Shown here: one piece after another, positions 46,454 through 57,366 of the stretch
Numbering within the stretch: position 1 is the first letter of the stretch
Layout: every line of letters starts with the position of its first letter
NCBI GenBank assembly: GCA_961205875.1
Contig: OY540822.1
Location: 1,118,501 to 1,182,500 of the forward strand
Length of the DNA: 64,000 nucleotides
Reading direction: 5' to 3'
DNA from: Sialis fuliginosa
Taxonomy: Eukaryota; Arthropoda; Insecta; Megaloptera; Sialidae
Notes under the pieces: model-generated
Databases searched by the model: none
What the model saw: the letters and a program-made list of their open reading frames with translations, nothing else
What the model was told of the DNA's origin: nothing
Program-made: the position numbers and the translations under genes

Positions 46454-48187
46454 GAGGGAGAATTGGAAGTTAAACAAGAAAATCTGTCAGATACCGACAT
46501 ACAAAATGAGCAAAAAGCAAATGAAGATCTCACAATCAGTGAAGAAGCAAATGAAAGCAGTAATACATTTTTAAATTCAAGCAATAAAAATAAAACAGTC
46601 AACTGTAGGTTAAAAGTTACTAACCAGAATAAAAATTCAAAAACGTATAAATGTTATCTGTGCGTGAAATACTTTAAATCAATGAATAATTTAATGCAAC
46701 ATTTATTTATTCATATGGATATTCGACGTTTTAAATGTGACCAATGTGAATATAGAAGTAACCGAAAAGGTGATCTGAAGAAACATAAAGTAATACATTC
46801 TAGTGGGAGACCTTTTAAATGCAACCAGTGTGAATATCGTTGTAAACGAAAAAGTGGTTTAAATTTACATGAATTAACACATTCTAATGAGCGACCTTTT
46901 AAATGCAACCAGTGTGAATTTAGTTGCAATCAAAAAAATTATTTGAATAAACATAAATTGATACATTCTAATGACCAAACTTATAAATGCAAGCAGTGTG
47001 AATTTAGTTGCAATCAAAAAAGTAATTTGAATACACATAAATTAACACATTTTAATAAACAACCTTATAAATGCGAACACTGTGAATATAGTTGTAAACG
47101 AAAAGGTGGTCTGAACAAACATAAAGTAATACATTCTATTGGGAGACCTTTTAAATGCAACCAGTGTGAATATCGTTGTAAACGAAAACGTAGTTTAAAT
47201 TTACATAAATTAACACATTCTAATGAGCGACCATTTAAATGCAAGCAGTGTGAATTTAGTTGCAATTTAAAAAGTAATTTGAAGACTCATAAATTAACAC
47301 ATTCTAATGAGCGATCATATAAATGCAAGCAGTGTGAATTTAGATGCAATCTAAAAAGTAATTTGAATACACATAAATTAACACATTCTAATGAGCGACC
47401 TTTTAAATGCAAACAGTGTGAATTTAGTTGCAATTTAAAAAGTAATTTGAAGACTCATAAATTAACACATTCTAATGAGCGATCATATAAATGCAAGCAG
47501 TGTGAATTTAGTTGCAATTTAAAAAGTAATTTGAAGACTCATAAATTAACACATTCTAATGAGCGATCATATAAATGCAACCAGTGTGAATTTAGTTGCA
47601 ATCTAAAAAGTAATTTGAATACACATAAATTAACACATTCTAATGAGCGACCTTTTAAATGCAACCAGTGTGAATACAGTTGCAATCAAAAAATTAATTT
47701 GATTACACATAAATTAACACATTCTAATGAGCGACCTTTTAAATGCAACCAGTGTGAATTTAGTTGCAATCAAAAAAGTAATTTGAATACACATAAATTA
47801 ACACATTCTAATGAGCGACCTTTTAAATGCAACCAGTGTAAATACAGTTGTAAACGAAAATGTAGTTTAAATGTACATAAATTAACACATTCTAATGAGC
47901 GACCTTTTAAATGCAAGCAGTGTGAATTTAGTTGTAATTTAAAAAGTAATTTGAAGACTCATAAATTAACACATTCTAATGAGCGATCATATAAATGCAA
48001 GCAGTGTGAATTTAGTTGCAATCTAAAAAGTAATTTGAATACACATAAATTAACACATTCTAATAAACAACCTTTTAAATGTAAACACTGTGAATATAGT
48101 TGTAGACAAATAAGTGATTTAATTAGACATAATATAAGTACCTTACATAGATACCTTGAAGTAAGGTTAGATATAATTAAAATGTGA
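46454..48187 (+). CDS. C2H2 zinc-finger protein, terminal exon A (18 fingers)
   Basis: Follows TTGTTGTTTTACAG and continues exon 1 in phase 0 (EGELEVKQEN...), giving a 611-residue protein. Residues 35-98 are an acidic, Asn/Ser-rich linker with a VKQE sumoylation match (40-43). From about residue 99 there are 18 C2H2 fingers of C-X2-C-X12-H-X3-H spacing (the last has a longer His spacing), most joined by SNERPFK or SNERSYK linkers, then a short basic-hydrophobic tail. Fingers 8-12 and 16-17 share the motif CNLKSNL and are almost identical at DNA level. Helix contact residues fall into few types (Q/L-S-N-T, R-G-G-K, R-R-S-L). The expected role is sequence-specific DNA binding in the nucleus; the target is unknown. 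Most fingers carry an extra Cys in the loop. TGA ends at 48187. Confidence 0.9.
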   Translation, partial: EGELEVKQENLSDTDIQNEQKANEDLTISEEANESSNTFLNSSNKNKTVNCRLKVTNQNKNSKTYKCYLCVKYFKSMNNLMQHLFIHMDIRRFKCDQCEYRSNRKGDLKKHKVIHSSGRPFKCNQCEYRCKRKSGLNLHELTHSNERPFKCNQCEFSCNQKNYLNKHKLIHSNDQTYKCKQCEFSCNQKSNLNTHKLTHFNKQPYKCEHCEYSCKRKGGLNKHKVIHSIGRPFKCNQCEYRCKRKRSLNLHKLTHSNERPFKCKQCEFSCNLKSNLKTHKLTHSNERSYKCKQCEFRCNLKSNLNTHKLTHSNERPFKCKQCEFSCNLKSNLKTHKLTHSNERSYKCKQCEFSCNLKSNLKTHKLTHSNERSYKCNQCEFSCNLKSNLNTHKLTHSNERPFKCNQCEYSCNQKINLITHKLTHSNERPFKCNQCEFSCNQKSNLNTHKLTHSNERPFKCNQCKYSCKRKCSLNVHKLTHSNERPFKCKQCEFSCNLKSNLKTHKLTHSNERSYKCKQCEFSCNLKSNLNTHKLTHSNKQPFKCKHCEYSCRQISDLIRHNISTLHRYLEVRLDIIKM

Positions 48188-48285
48188 AGAAAGTGGGAAG
48201 GTTGGTAGGAAACGTAGGTCCAGGTGGAGGTGGAACAACGATACGCATTATCAACTAAACGGTGCAGGTGGAATGAAAAATGGAA
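48188..48285 (+). other. 3' UTR region of exon A
   Basis: Contains GGTGGAGGTGGAACAACG, conserved in copy B apart from a 6-bp difference near 48266. No AATAAA before the Helitron begins; the first AATAAA after the stop is at about 48583 inside the Helitron. Confidence 0.4.
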
Positions 48286-49163
48286 TCTATATATATAAAG
48301 CTCAACGTGTCTCTGTCTGTCTGTCTGTTAGTGAGCTTATCACTCCAGAACCACTTATCCGATTTACGTGTTTTTTTTTAATTCATAGGTACATTCTCTG
48401 GCCAGGTTATAGGCTATATTTTGTTACGTTAGATAACATAACAACTAAGCTGTGACGATAATAGTAAATCAAGTCGGACAAATTTTTGCCGCCGGCGCGC
48501 TGTTTTGCAATACGCTGCCTAAACCGTTCAATATTGAACAAAATAATGTATTAAAGAATTATGTAGAATCAAAAGATCTACAATAAAGTCCGCGACACCA
48601 TACATCAAACTTTTGTATTTAAGCCACAATGACTGCTTTTATGTTACAAAGAAAATTAAAAATATTTGGGTTTTGTTTACGTGGACTTATGATCTGCAAA
48701 ACATTAATCCTTATCGAAATAAATGATTTCATCGGCATAAGTACTTAATGTAGATATAATTTGCCTTTTACAGCATCCAATTTGGTCGTATAATTTAGAA
48801 AATATCGAAATATATGTATATACGGGAACATATTATTCGCGTGATGGCGACCCATATCTTGACGTGCAGCTAGTAGAGAGCGTGCCAACTAGACGCTGGG
48901 CAGAGGGAACAGGCCGGTATTTTTTTGATTGTCAATTGTTTATTTTGTTTTCAATAATTAACTTTTAAATTTAAATAGAACTAAAATTATTTTTACTTTT
49001 TGTTCTGATTCGCTTTTGTTATGTAGGTAATTTAAGTGTTTTTTGGTTTTTATTACAATAATAATTAATCGTGTTTGTACTTAATTCAAGTATATACATA
49101 TTTTTTAAATCCTAAACAATAATTCCATAGTCCACGCGAGCGCAGCCGTGCGGGCCCAGCTAG
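48286..49163 (+). mobile_element. Non-autonomous Helitron, copy A (878 bp)
   Basis: Starts TCTATATATATAAAG after A and ends with a GC-rich stretch (CACGCGAGCGCAGCCGTGCG) then CAGCTAG before T. Contains CTGTCTGTCTGTCTG near the 5' end. No Rep/helicase. Also present in copy B, so inserted before the duplication. The frame at 48273-48455 is inside and not supported. Confidence 0.85.
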
Positions 49164-49528
49164 TTAATGATAAAACAGCAATCGAAGATTGTAATGGTGC
49201 TGCTTAACATTGTCAAGTTAGTTACGGTGACATTCTCAATTGATGCGCATATGATTAAGTGTAGTTTGTTGAAAATGTATAATATATATTTAAGAATATG
49301 TCATATCGTTTTCATATATTTATATGTTTAATCTTTAACTGGTATCGTGGAGGCCGGCCAACCTCCACAGGTAATGTTTTGAAATTTTTCTAAATTTAAA
49401 AATGTATGCATTGTACCCCACTATTTTAAGTAATCTCATTACGTTGCCACTCGCGGCGGATGCCGGACGTTTGACGCTTTAACACCTTCAGGCACGAAGG
49501 TACGTGTGTGTTAAGAACCGACCGGGCC

Positions 49529-50054
49529 GCATATTTCCAAAAGCCCGTCCAGTACAGAGCAACGGATGAAAATTGTGCTCTGTAAAGCACTGGAGTTTGG
49601 AAATCGTTTCATTGATATTTGCACTCCAAACCCCAGTCGAGTACAGAGCATACTCAGACTGAGGCTAATAATATATTAATATATATGTATATATGTTACG
49701 GCTAAAACCCGAAGTGCGACTAGAACTAGGTGTGGAATCTCGATGTGGGGCTTATAAACTATAGTTTAAAAAATATGCGTTACTTATTATTATATCAAAT
49801 TAAAACATTTTCGCGTCAGCGAAAATGTAGTATTCTTATATGCTATTTTATTATGTAATAAATTTTATGGTTGATACGGAGAATAGGGGTACAAGCTTTC
49901 ACTACTGTCTAACATTAGCCTCAGTCTGAGTATGCTCTGTACTCGACTGGGGTTTGGAGTGCAAATATCAATGAAACGATTTCCAAACTCCAGTGCTTTA
50001 CAGAGCACAATTTTCGTCCGTTGCTCTGTATTGGACGGGCTTTTGGAAATATGC
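49529..50054. mobile_element. Mutator-type foldback element (526 bp), copy A only
   Basis: Inverted arms of 141 bp (49529-49669 and 49914-50054) begin GCATATTTCCAAAAGCCC and differ at very few positions. Flanked by exact 9-bp GACCGGGCC at 49520-49528 and 50055-50063. Copy B has the empty site, with GACCGGGCC once at about 61528-61536. A 9-bp duplication plus long terminal repeats is the MULE signature. No transposase. Confidence 0.9.
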
Positions 50055-50399
50055 GACCGGGCCCTACGATACCAGTTGATTTTTTTTTAAATTGTTAATT
50101 ATAAATTTTGAAATTGATTATATTTTGTTGAAGGCACAAGGTAAATACATACATTTGTTTTTAATCGTAAATAAAAATATTATAAAAATATACAATATTC
50201 ATACGATTTTTTAGAACACAATATTTTGGGTGGGGGAGGGTTTGTCCTCGATCCTCCCCCTACTACACCTCTGAAGAGACCCTAGCATACTTGTTTGTAA
50301 ATTTAAAGTTCCAATAATGAAAACGACTAATTGCGTGTTAATGTGAAAGTCACTACAATTTGCTTGGAATAAGTCTCGACAAAATGTTAATATATCTTA

Positions 50400-50585
50400 C
50401 AGCAGCGGTGCGCAAGCTGTATTCATGTGAGGCCATGCGAGTTGCTATCATAGATCGAACACATTCGGATTTTGTCGTGTCTTCCGAAAGAGCAGTTCTC
50501 TGCCGTACTGACTGAGTCGAATGTGTCTGATCTAAACATAAACTGTCACTGGACTCACATGAATATAGCTCACGTACCGCCACTG
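50400..50585. mobile_element. hAT-type MITE (186 bp), copy A
   Basis: Ends CAGCAGCGGTGCGC and, inverted, CAGTGGCGGTACGT, continuing into TATTCATGTGA. Flanked by exact 8-bp ATATCTTA at 50392-50399 and 50586-50593. Also in copy B at 61873-62058. The short frame at 50353-50583 is its shadow. Confidence 0.85.
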
Positions 50586-50614
50586 ATATCTTATTAATTA
50601 ATATTTATTTACAG

Positions 50615-50848
50615 AAAGACCTTGTTAACTTTTGTCTAAATAATCAACGTATCTGAGCAACATGGAGACAAGCATTGGACAAATGTAAGCAGTGCTAACT
50701 TCCAATGTCCGGGTGAAGGTGTTTGGTTCCCCGTTGTGTTGAGTTTTATCTGACAGATCCCACGTTAGATCTACGTCAAGTTTATGCAGACTATATTATA
50801 TTTAACCCTGGCAGATTTCCTATACCAGTTATAATAAAAGCTTTGAGT
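50615..50848 (+). other. Candidate exon pair of a second transcript, copy A (weak)
   Basis: An acceptor-like TTTATTTACAG precedes 50615. An ATG at 50662 opens METSIGQ and runs to a GTAAGC donor (50685). A second interval, 50757-50848, lies between ATCTGACAG and a perfect GTAAGT donor; one frame reads PTLDLRQVYADYIIFNPGRF. The two intervals total 115 coding bases, not a multiple of three, so they do not join in frame as drawn. Copy B's equivalents do. An in-phase continuation might be 52065 onward (after TTTTATTGCAG, reading ISKYDGLTSTTCGNYTKQ then stop). Function unknown. Confidence 0.25.
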
Positions 50849-51472
50849 GTAAGTAGTTTTAAGTTATTTAAACCATTTAGAATTTAATTTTTAGTGTTCA
50901 GAGTTAAACGAATCACCTCAGTGTCCATCCGTCTGTCACAGGTGATTTTATCTGAAACTGTTTGACGTAAAAATTTGAAATTTAGTAGTGAGATAGAGTG
51001 TGATGGCCCAATTGTAGACATCAAGTACAAAAAGTAGAATTTTGATTTTGGAGGTTAATATCAGGGGTTAGATTGGGAAATAGAAAAAAAATCAAGGGCA
51101 TCGTGTAGGGTGTCAAATGAAAGCTTATTGAAGCATAAATTCAACAATAAATATGATGATTGTCTTTTATATTTTAGATAAATAATTAAATTTTCTACAA
51201 ATTTAATCAAAAATGAATGAATATTTCTTAAAAAGAAACCCGAACAGCTCACAGGGAGGTTAGATATGTTGCTGACGAGTTTGACGAAGAAATTTTGTAC
51301 GGATCTGGAATCGCTGATTAGCCGTAAGTTTTTTATTTCCACATTTTTCTCAAAATGATATTTTGCACCTGGCGCAGGTGATTGCGCAAAAACGTGGTCC
51401 TTTAATTTTTTCCGTGAGTGTATTTGTCCAATTGATCTGTCTGGCTGACGTGAAACACTAGACGTTATTCAC

Positions 51473-52387
51473 GTCAAAAAGACAGCTTATATTGAAAAAT
51501 TAATAACTTTCTTCATAAAACCAAAACAATGAGTTAAAATAATTTGAGTTTTTTTTTTAATTTTTATTGATAATAATGTACCTATTAATTGAATAGTTGA
51601 GTCGTGGCCTTCATTATTTGATAATTCTTTAAAATATTGTTCTTATCAAATTATTAATTATTAAAATAAAGCTTTGTGAAAATGATTGTTCCAAAGTTTG
51701 GGGAAATTTAAAAACGATGAAAAATATGGAATGTACCTAATAGAATCTTATGATTTATTATTAAAATGCATATGACAGCTACCTTGATAAAATCCAAGTA
51801 TATTTGCAATAATCACTTTTTTTAAATCTGTTTATTCAAAAATATAAATTTTTTTAAATAATGGTTAAAGTTACATATTTTTGCTGTTTTATGTATTTTA
51901 CTGCATATTTGGGGCTTATTTCGTACATATTTTAACAATTTTTTGTTGCATGTAGTCCAGGCGTTAATAATATTATAGTGGCATGTACTTCAATTCATGT
52001 AAATATTTATAACCACGATAGTATAATATGATCGCTTGAATAAACTTGATTTTTATTTTATTGCAGATATCTAAATATGACGGACTTACAAGCACAACAT
52101 GTGGAAATTATACAAAGCAATGAATAATAATATTTTACTTATCTTTTAAAAAGTTAATTATTTAAAAAGAGATTCTAGAACCTACATCTCCAGAGAAATG
52201 AAGGTATATACTCAAAATAATACAAATATATGAAGTGGGATTTTTATTAATAATTCTGCTGTCCTAAAAGCCCAAAGGGCATAAATAAAAATAAAAAAAT
52301 AAAAATTCTGTGTTTTGTCCATATAGTATAGCTTTTAATAATCTGTTTCGAATGTGAAATACGATGTTGATCGGATACATTCCATTC
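51473..52387. other. Sequence after copy A
   Basis: AT-rich. It includes the candidate terminal exon at 52065-52121 (TTATTTTATTGCAG acceptor, 18 codons, TGA). Just upstream, inside copy A, 51177-51330 has an open stretch (EVRYVADEFDEEILYGSGIAD) with a GTAAGT donor after it; the same stretch is open from an ATG in copy B. Confidence 0.3.
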
Positions 52388-52550
52388 ATTAGATACAGCT
52401 ATACAAGTCTTGAGGCTTCCGCGGTGATCTTGATATGGTTCTTGGCTTCCGGGTGTAAGCCGTGTCGATTTGGTCGTGATAACGGCCAACGTTTCGTCAC
52501 ACATTGCATTGGACATCTTCAAGTGCAACAGAGGCAAGGGTCCGCACTCG

Positions 52551-53266
52551 TTAAATACTAGTTCGGGCAGCGGTCAGTAGTGACTCGGACGCACCTGATT
52601 TATGCGCGCTCGAGCTTATGCCCTCGTGCCGTACACCGATCTCTGCTGGAGGGGGTGGTCGGGTGAACAGATGTCGCCAGGCGCTGCTGAGTTGATATCC
52701 GTCGTCTCTGTTTATGTTATTTTTGTTTTTGTGAATCTCGATCGATTCTCGGATAATGCAGGGGTAATAGCGGGATGTTTTCGCTAGAACCTTGGTTTCG
52801 TCGAATCGGATACTATGGTTCTGCGTGTGCGCATGCTCTGCCAACGCAGATTTGTCTAATTGTTTTAGACGTGTCTGTCTGGAATGCTCTTGCACCCGTG
52901 TCCCTATAGTACGTCCGGTTTGGCCAATATACACGACCCCACAGCTGCAACGAATAGAATATACTCCCTCAGTGTGTAGTGGTTTGTAGTCCTTGGGGTT
53001 CCTGAGACTCTGAGTGATTTTATTAGGGGGCGTGAAAATTGGTCTAATGTCGTGTCTCCTTAACAGTTTACCCAACCGGTCTGTTGTGCCGCGTACGGAA
53101 GTATGACCGTAGATATGTACTCGGGATCCGGTTTCGGCTCATCTGTTTTAGAGGTCGTCTTGTCGTGTATGGCCCCCGCAATGTCCCGGGTTCTGTAACC
53201 GTTCAGCTTGAGGGCTGAGGTGACATTATCCAGTTCACTTTGGAGGTTAGCTATAGGCTCACCCAC
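52551..53266 (-). pseudogene. Penelope-like RT-GIY-YIG polyprotein, C-terminal part
   Basis: Minus strand, two frames joined by a frameshift near 53070. The first (53266-53060) reads MGEPIANLQSELDNV and ends ...STVILPY. The second (53075-52551) continues KLLRRHDIRPIF, then the GIY-YIG endonuclease core (GVYSIRCSCGVVYIGQTGR followed by R-x-x-EH) and the downstream HxxxHxxxH-like ALAEHAHTQNHSIRF. This is the linker plus endonuclease of Penelope-like elements. The reverse-transcriptase core is absent, so the copy is dead on arrival (5' truncated). Confidence 0.85.
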
Positions 53267-53813
53267 CTACAAGCTGGCAAAATTTTTGTCGAACTCACTA
53301 CAACTTTTCATGGGCAAATCCCCACATTACATCAGGAACTCGTCACATTTTGTGTCGATCCTGAAAAGTCTCAAAACTAACCCAGGTGACGTCTTAGTGA
53401 GTTTTGACGTGGAGTCGCTGTTCACTAAGGTTCCAGTCCAGGACATGATTAATATTATTAATCAACTCTTGGGCCCCCACGACCAGGCATCCGACCTTCC
53501 AGACCTCATTCAAGCGTGTCTCACATCGCATGTGCACACGCAGAACCATAGTATCCGATTCGACGAAACCGAGGTCCTAGTGAAAACATCCCACTATTAC
53601 CCCCGCATTATCAGAGAATCGATCGAGATTCACAAAAACAAAAATAACATAAACAGAGACGACGGATATCAACTCAGCAGCGCCTGGCGACATCTGTTCA
53701 CCCGGCCACCCCCTCCAGCAGAGACCGGTGTACAGCACGAGGGCATAGGCTCGAGCGCGCACCAATCAGGTGCGTACAAGTCACTACTGACTGCTGCTAG
53801 AACTAGTATTTAA
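53262..53813 (+). pseudogene. Penelope-like RT fragment fused to C-terminus by deletion
   Basis: The plus-strand frame contains a reverse-transcriptase segment with motif A (DVLVSFDVESLFTKVPV), then jumps from LPDLIQACLTS directly to HVHTQNHSIRFDETE, the region after the GIY-YIG core. The catalytic YADD region and the endonuclease are therefore deleted. The remaining C-terminus matches the minus-strand copy almost exactly to the stop at 53811-53813. Non-functional. Confidence 0.85.
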
Positions 53814-53953
53814 CGAGTGCGGACCCCTTGCCTCTTCACACTTTTAGAAGAGCCCTGAATATGTCCACTGCAATGTGTGACGATACGTTGGCTGATAACA
53901 TGACCAAATCGACGCGGCTTACACCCAGAAGCCAAGAACCATTAGATACAGCT

Positions 53954-54202
53954 GTTAACAAAAACTTTACTAGGGAGTTTTCATAAAATAACTACTAAAT
54001 ACTCAGGAGTCAAAATTGGTCAATAAAATCAGTAAAAGTCAGTTTTTGTAACCCAGTCAGTTTTTTGGGTTTGGCACTCAAAGTTTTCACATCGTAGCCC
54101 TATTTATCGTGAAAAACCTCACTATTAGACTTCAAAACGACACAATTACCGTGAAAAATATATTCAAATTATAAATAATATTCTATTTTGTTTACTTTTT
54201 TT
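53954..54202. other. Short AT-rich interval
   Basis: Nothing recognised. Confidence 0.5.
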
Positions 54203-54812
54203 GTAATGACCGACCGAAGGTTCGGTTTCGGCCTAAAATCCGTGTTTCGACCAAAAAATAGCCGAAACTTTCGGCCGTGCCGAAACTGTGTTTTCACGTT
54301 TCGTCGAGAGCTCGGCTGTACTCGACTCGATTCGTACGTCCGCCCGAATACTTGGCGTCTTGGCATGTAACGCATGTATCAGCTAATCAATTCCACAGAA
54401 TAAAATAATTACATTTATTTGGCAAGTATCTATAAGTTATAGATATTTCTAAAATATATGCAAAATAAATGTGATTCCACTGATTTCTAGTAATTTTATG
54501 TTGTTTTTTTTATGAAAAAGATATTTTATATAACTTTTTTGTTGTTGTAATAATAAATGATTCATAATAAATTATACCACATATTCATAATATATTATAC
54601 TACATATAAATATGTAGTTGCTTTGAGTTTAGTTTTAACGTTTTAAGCTATTAATGTTGAAATTTTTAAGCGGATTTAAATTATTCTATATCTATATATG
54701 TATTATTTTTCCTTACAAAAAATGAGCAAAAACTAATAAAAAACTTATTTAAATTTTTTTTTAAGTTTCGGTTTCGGTTTCGGCTAAAAAATCGGTTTCG
54801 GTCGGTCATTAC
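54203..54812. mobile_element. hAT-like element with GTAATGACCGACCGAA ends
   Basis: Terminal GTAATGACCGACCGAAGG and the inverse of CGGTCGGTCATTAC. Subterminal GGTTTCGG motifs are repeated at both ends (several at 54760-54800). The flanks TTTTTTTG and CTTATTTG match only partly, so the target duplication is uncertain. No transposase; the two opposing frames at 54169-54375 lie in the palindromic end. Confidence 0.65.
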
Positions 54813-55483
54813 TTATTTGTATTGTTTATTATAAACTTTTAGAAGATATTTTATGACATAATTGTAATGTATGTTACGTGAACATATAAACAACATAATC
54901 TCACTCTAGCATTGGCTATGCCAAGTTCTGTAAGGAAAATTAACTGTTAATTTGTTATGAACATTATACACTCATCCAAACAATTAAAGGAACAAGAATT
55001 TAAACATTTTTTTTGGGTGTTTTTTGAAGTGCTGTATCTTTGTGAAAAATGGTCGTATCTAAATAAAACAAAAAGCATTTTAAAGCGTCAAGTTTCTAGT
55101 TTTGAGATTTTTTAGCATAATTTTTTTTGAGTTACGGTTATCGCGCAATCAAAAGAAATAGTAGGACACAAAAATTTTCAAATTTTTAAAAAAATTTTTA
55201 AGGGTCCTCGGGTTTGGGAAATTTTTTATCAGTTAAACCAATGCATTGGTCAGTTAACTTGTTTATTCAGCTTTAATTTGCTTTTTTTTGGTCTCTCTTA
55301 ATTTTTTTTCGCCGAGATATCTGCCTTTAAATGAAAAATGATTCTTTTGTCTTCGATCATCAATATATCAGCAACTAATGATTAAACAGTAAATTTAAGG
55401 GCAGTTTTAAAAACTTGAATAAATTTCCTACAAGACCCTTTCATGACTTTATTAGAAAAAAAATTTTTTTACCCTCACCATTA

Positions 55484-57366
55484 CACTATGGGCTAGGAGA
55501 CCCTGTTCTGTGGCCAAAAGTCTACTTTCGAATTTGAGAAAACGAATTAGACCACTGAATTCAGCATTAATTGAAGTAGTTATGATGGCAATTACATATT
55601 GATTAATCAATTCCTGTTCAAATGACAGGGGCGCAAAGTTGAAAAATGTATAAAAAAAAGTTATTTTACTGTCGCTTGTAAAATGTAATATTTATTGTAA
55701 AGTCATAAATTCCAAGCCGTATATTTGGATTATATCATTCGTGGAAGTTCAAAAATAATTTTAAATGTCACATGAATGCGTTATTTTCAGTTTTACTGAA
55801 GTAAAACCACATTTTTAGTATAAAAAAACAAGATTTTTCAGCAAAGCACCTGCTGCCGATTGCGAATACCGAAAGATACCGCCTTGTATTAAGTAATGAG
55901 ACTCACAAATGTCTTCTCTAGGATGTGCACTTCAGCCTAGATCTGCCCCTTTTTGCCCGTTTTCATTTGCTTGACTGTGAAACTCTTCTAAACGTACAAG
56001 AATGATATGTAGGTACGTATTTATTTCACATTGTATAAACGAATATAGTACCTACTACGAGTGTACAAACTTTCTCTGGACCGTGAAATTTGAGGGGTGT
56101 CTTCCTTTTATGATCTAAGCACCCATTAAGAAAATACTTTTCTAAATTCAACCCCTACGGGGGTAAAAAGGGGTGTAAAATTTTGTATGGGAAAATATTT
56201 TTTTGTTGGATTTACTTGAAACTTAAAATGAATACTATACAAATAATGAAACTAGCATTTAAGTATTTCCCAAAATTAAAATCCTAAGGGGTGCAAGGGT
56301 GTGGAAAAGTTTATATGACGAAAAAAAATTGTTAGTATTCACTCGAATGAAACATTGCACACATATTGTACAAGACAAATAGCATTTTCGAAAATTCAAC
56401 CCCTAAGAGATGGGAGGGGGGGGGGGTTATTGGTGTTTAATTTTTAAATTTTTGATATATTTATCTACATACTTTTGCGATATTAAGGTAAATTCGGAGA
56501 AAATATAATAATATTCAATTAAAATAAAAATTTCAACATTCAACCCCTAATAGCGTAAGAGGTGGACGAGGGTGGGTTTTTGATATGTTTATCTGCATAG
56601 TTGCTTTAGTTATACAGGTGAATTTGGACAAAACAGTCTTCAATAAAAATAAAAAATCGACACTCAACCCCTAATGGCCGGGGTAGTCAGGGGGTGAGTT
56701 TATGCAATTTTTAGTTTCATTCATAGTGTTAGAGCGAAACTTTGTTGTGGATTGTTGTAAGGAGATTACTTGTATTTAGATTGTTATTTGTTTACACCGC
56801 GTGCTTATAAAATTAATTTTATTTAAATTGGATAACTTTTGAAATATATTGGTCGCCATATTGTATCCGCCATTTTGAATTTTTAAATTTTTATAATAAA
56901 ATTGAAATCAGCGTCCCAATAAAACCTTATAAAATGAATTTTATTAAAATCGGATAACTTTTGAAATATCTTGGTCGCCATATTGTATCCGCCATTATAA
57001 TTTTAAAATTTTTATAAAATTTTTAAATCAGCGTCCCAATAAAACCTTATAAAATGAATTTTATTTAAATCGGATAAATTTTGAAATATATTGGTCGCCA
57101 TATTGGATCCGCCATTTTGAATTTTTTAATTTTTATAAAAAATTTGAAATCAGTGTCCCAATAGAACCTTATAAAATGAATTTTATTTAAATCGGATAAC
57201 TTTTGAAATATATTAATCGCCATATTAGTTCCGCCATTTTGAATTTTTGAATTTTTATTAAAAATTTTAAATCAGCGTCCCAAAAAACCCTTATAAAATG
57301 AATTTTAATTAAATCGGATAATTTCTGGACTTTTGGCCATAGAACAGGGTCTCCTGGCCCATAGTG
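55484..57366. mobile_element. Transib-type non-autonomous element (1883 bp)
   Basis: Ends CACTATGGGC(T/C)AGGAGACC, with inverted similarity over about 38 bp. Flanked by exact 5-bp CATTA at 55479-55483 and 57367-57371. Other family X copies (for example 58115-58130 and 19115-19130) show the empty site with CATTA once. CACWATG termini and a 5-bp duplication define Transib elements, relatives of RAG recombinases. No RAG1-like transposase is encoded. The interior holds a decayed 134-bp-type unit (56085-56200) and a 121-bp tandem array (56803-57328). Confidence 0.8.
56803..57328 (+). repeat. 121-bp tandem array, about 4.3 units
   Basis: GGATAACTTTTGAAATAT recurs at 56830, 56952, 57072, 57194 and (partly) 57316. 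Units include GGTCGCCATATTGTATCCGC. The last unit runs straight into the right terminal inverted repeat of the Transib-type element. Confidence 0.95.

Larger units (their letters stand above)
46113..51472 (+). repeat. Segmental duplication, copy A
   Basis: From ATATAATAATTCGTTC to ACACTAGACGTTAT this segment is repeated in the same orientation at 58634-62911. It includes the end of intron 1, the terminal zinc-finger exon and downstream sequence. Copy A is longer because it has eight extra zinc fingers (672 bp), a 526-bp Mutator-type insertion and about 30 bp near 51400; it lacks the TTAA MITE of copy B. Confidence 0.95.
52388..53953. mobile_element. Penelope-like retroelement, head-to-head fragments
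   Basis: Flanked by the same 13 bases ATTAGATACAGCT at 52388-52400 and 53941-53953, a target duplication. Two 3' portions meet head-to-head near 53262, so both outer ends show the same terminal sequence in inverted orientation (CGGCCAACGTTTCGTCACAC at the left, its relative at 53870-53895). The left end has about 36 bp extra (ACAAGTCTTGAGGC...). Such inverted partial copies are usual for Penelope-like elements. Base composition is far more G/C-rich than the surroundings. Confidence 0.85.

Noticed and set aside
46711..47265. Minus-strand open frames opposite the zinc fingers (MQLNSHWLHLKGRS... type)
   Set aside because: They are the antisense shadow of a perfectly periodic 84-bp coding repeat.
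54169..54375. Opposing frames in the CGAAACCG-rich region
   Set aside because: They lie in the palindromic end of a hAT-like element and translate its repeated motif.
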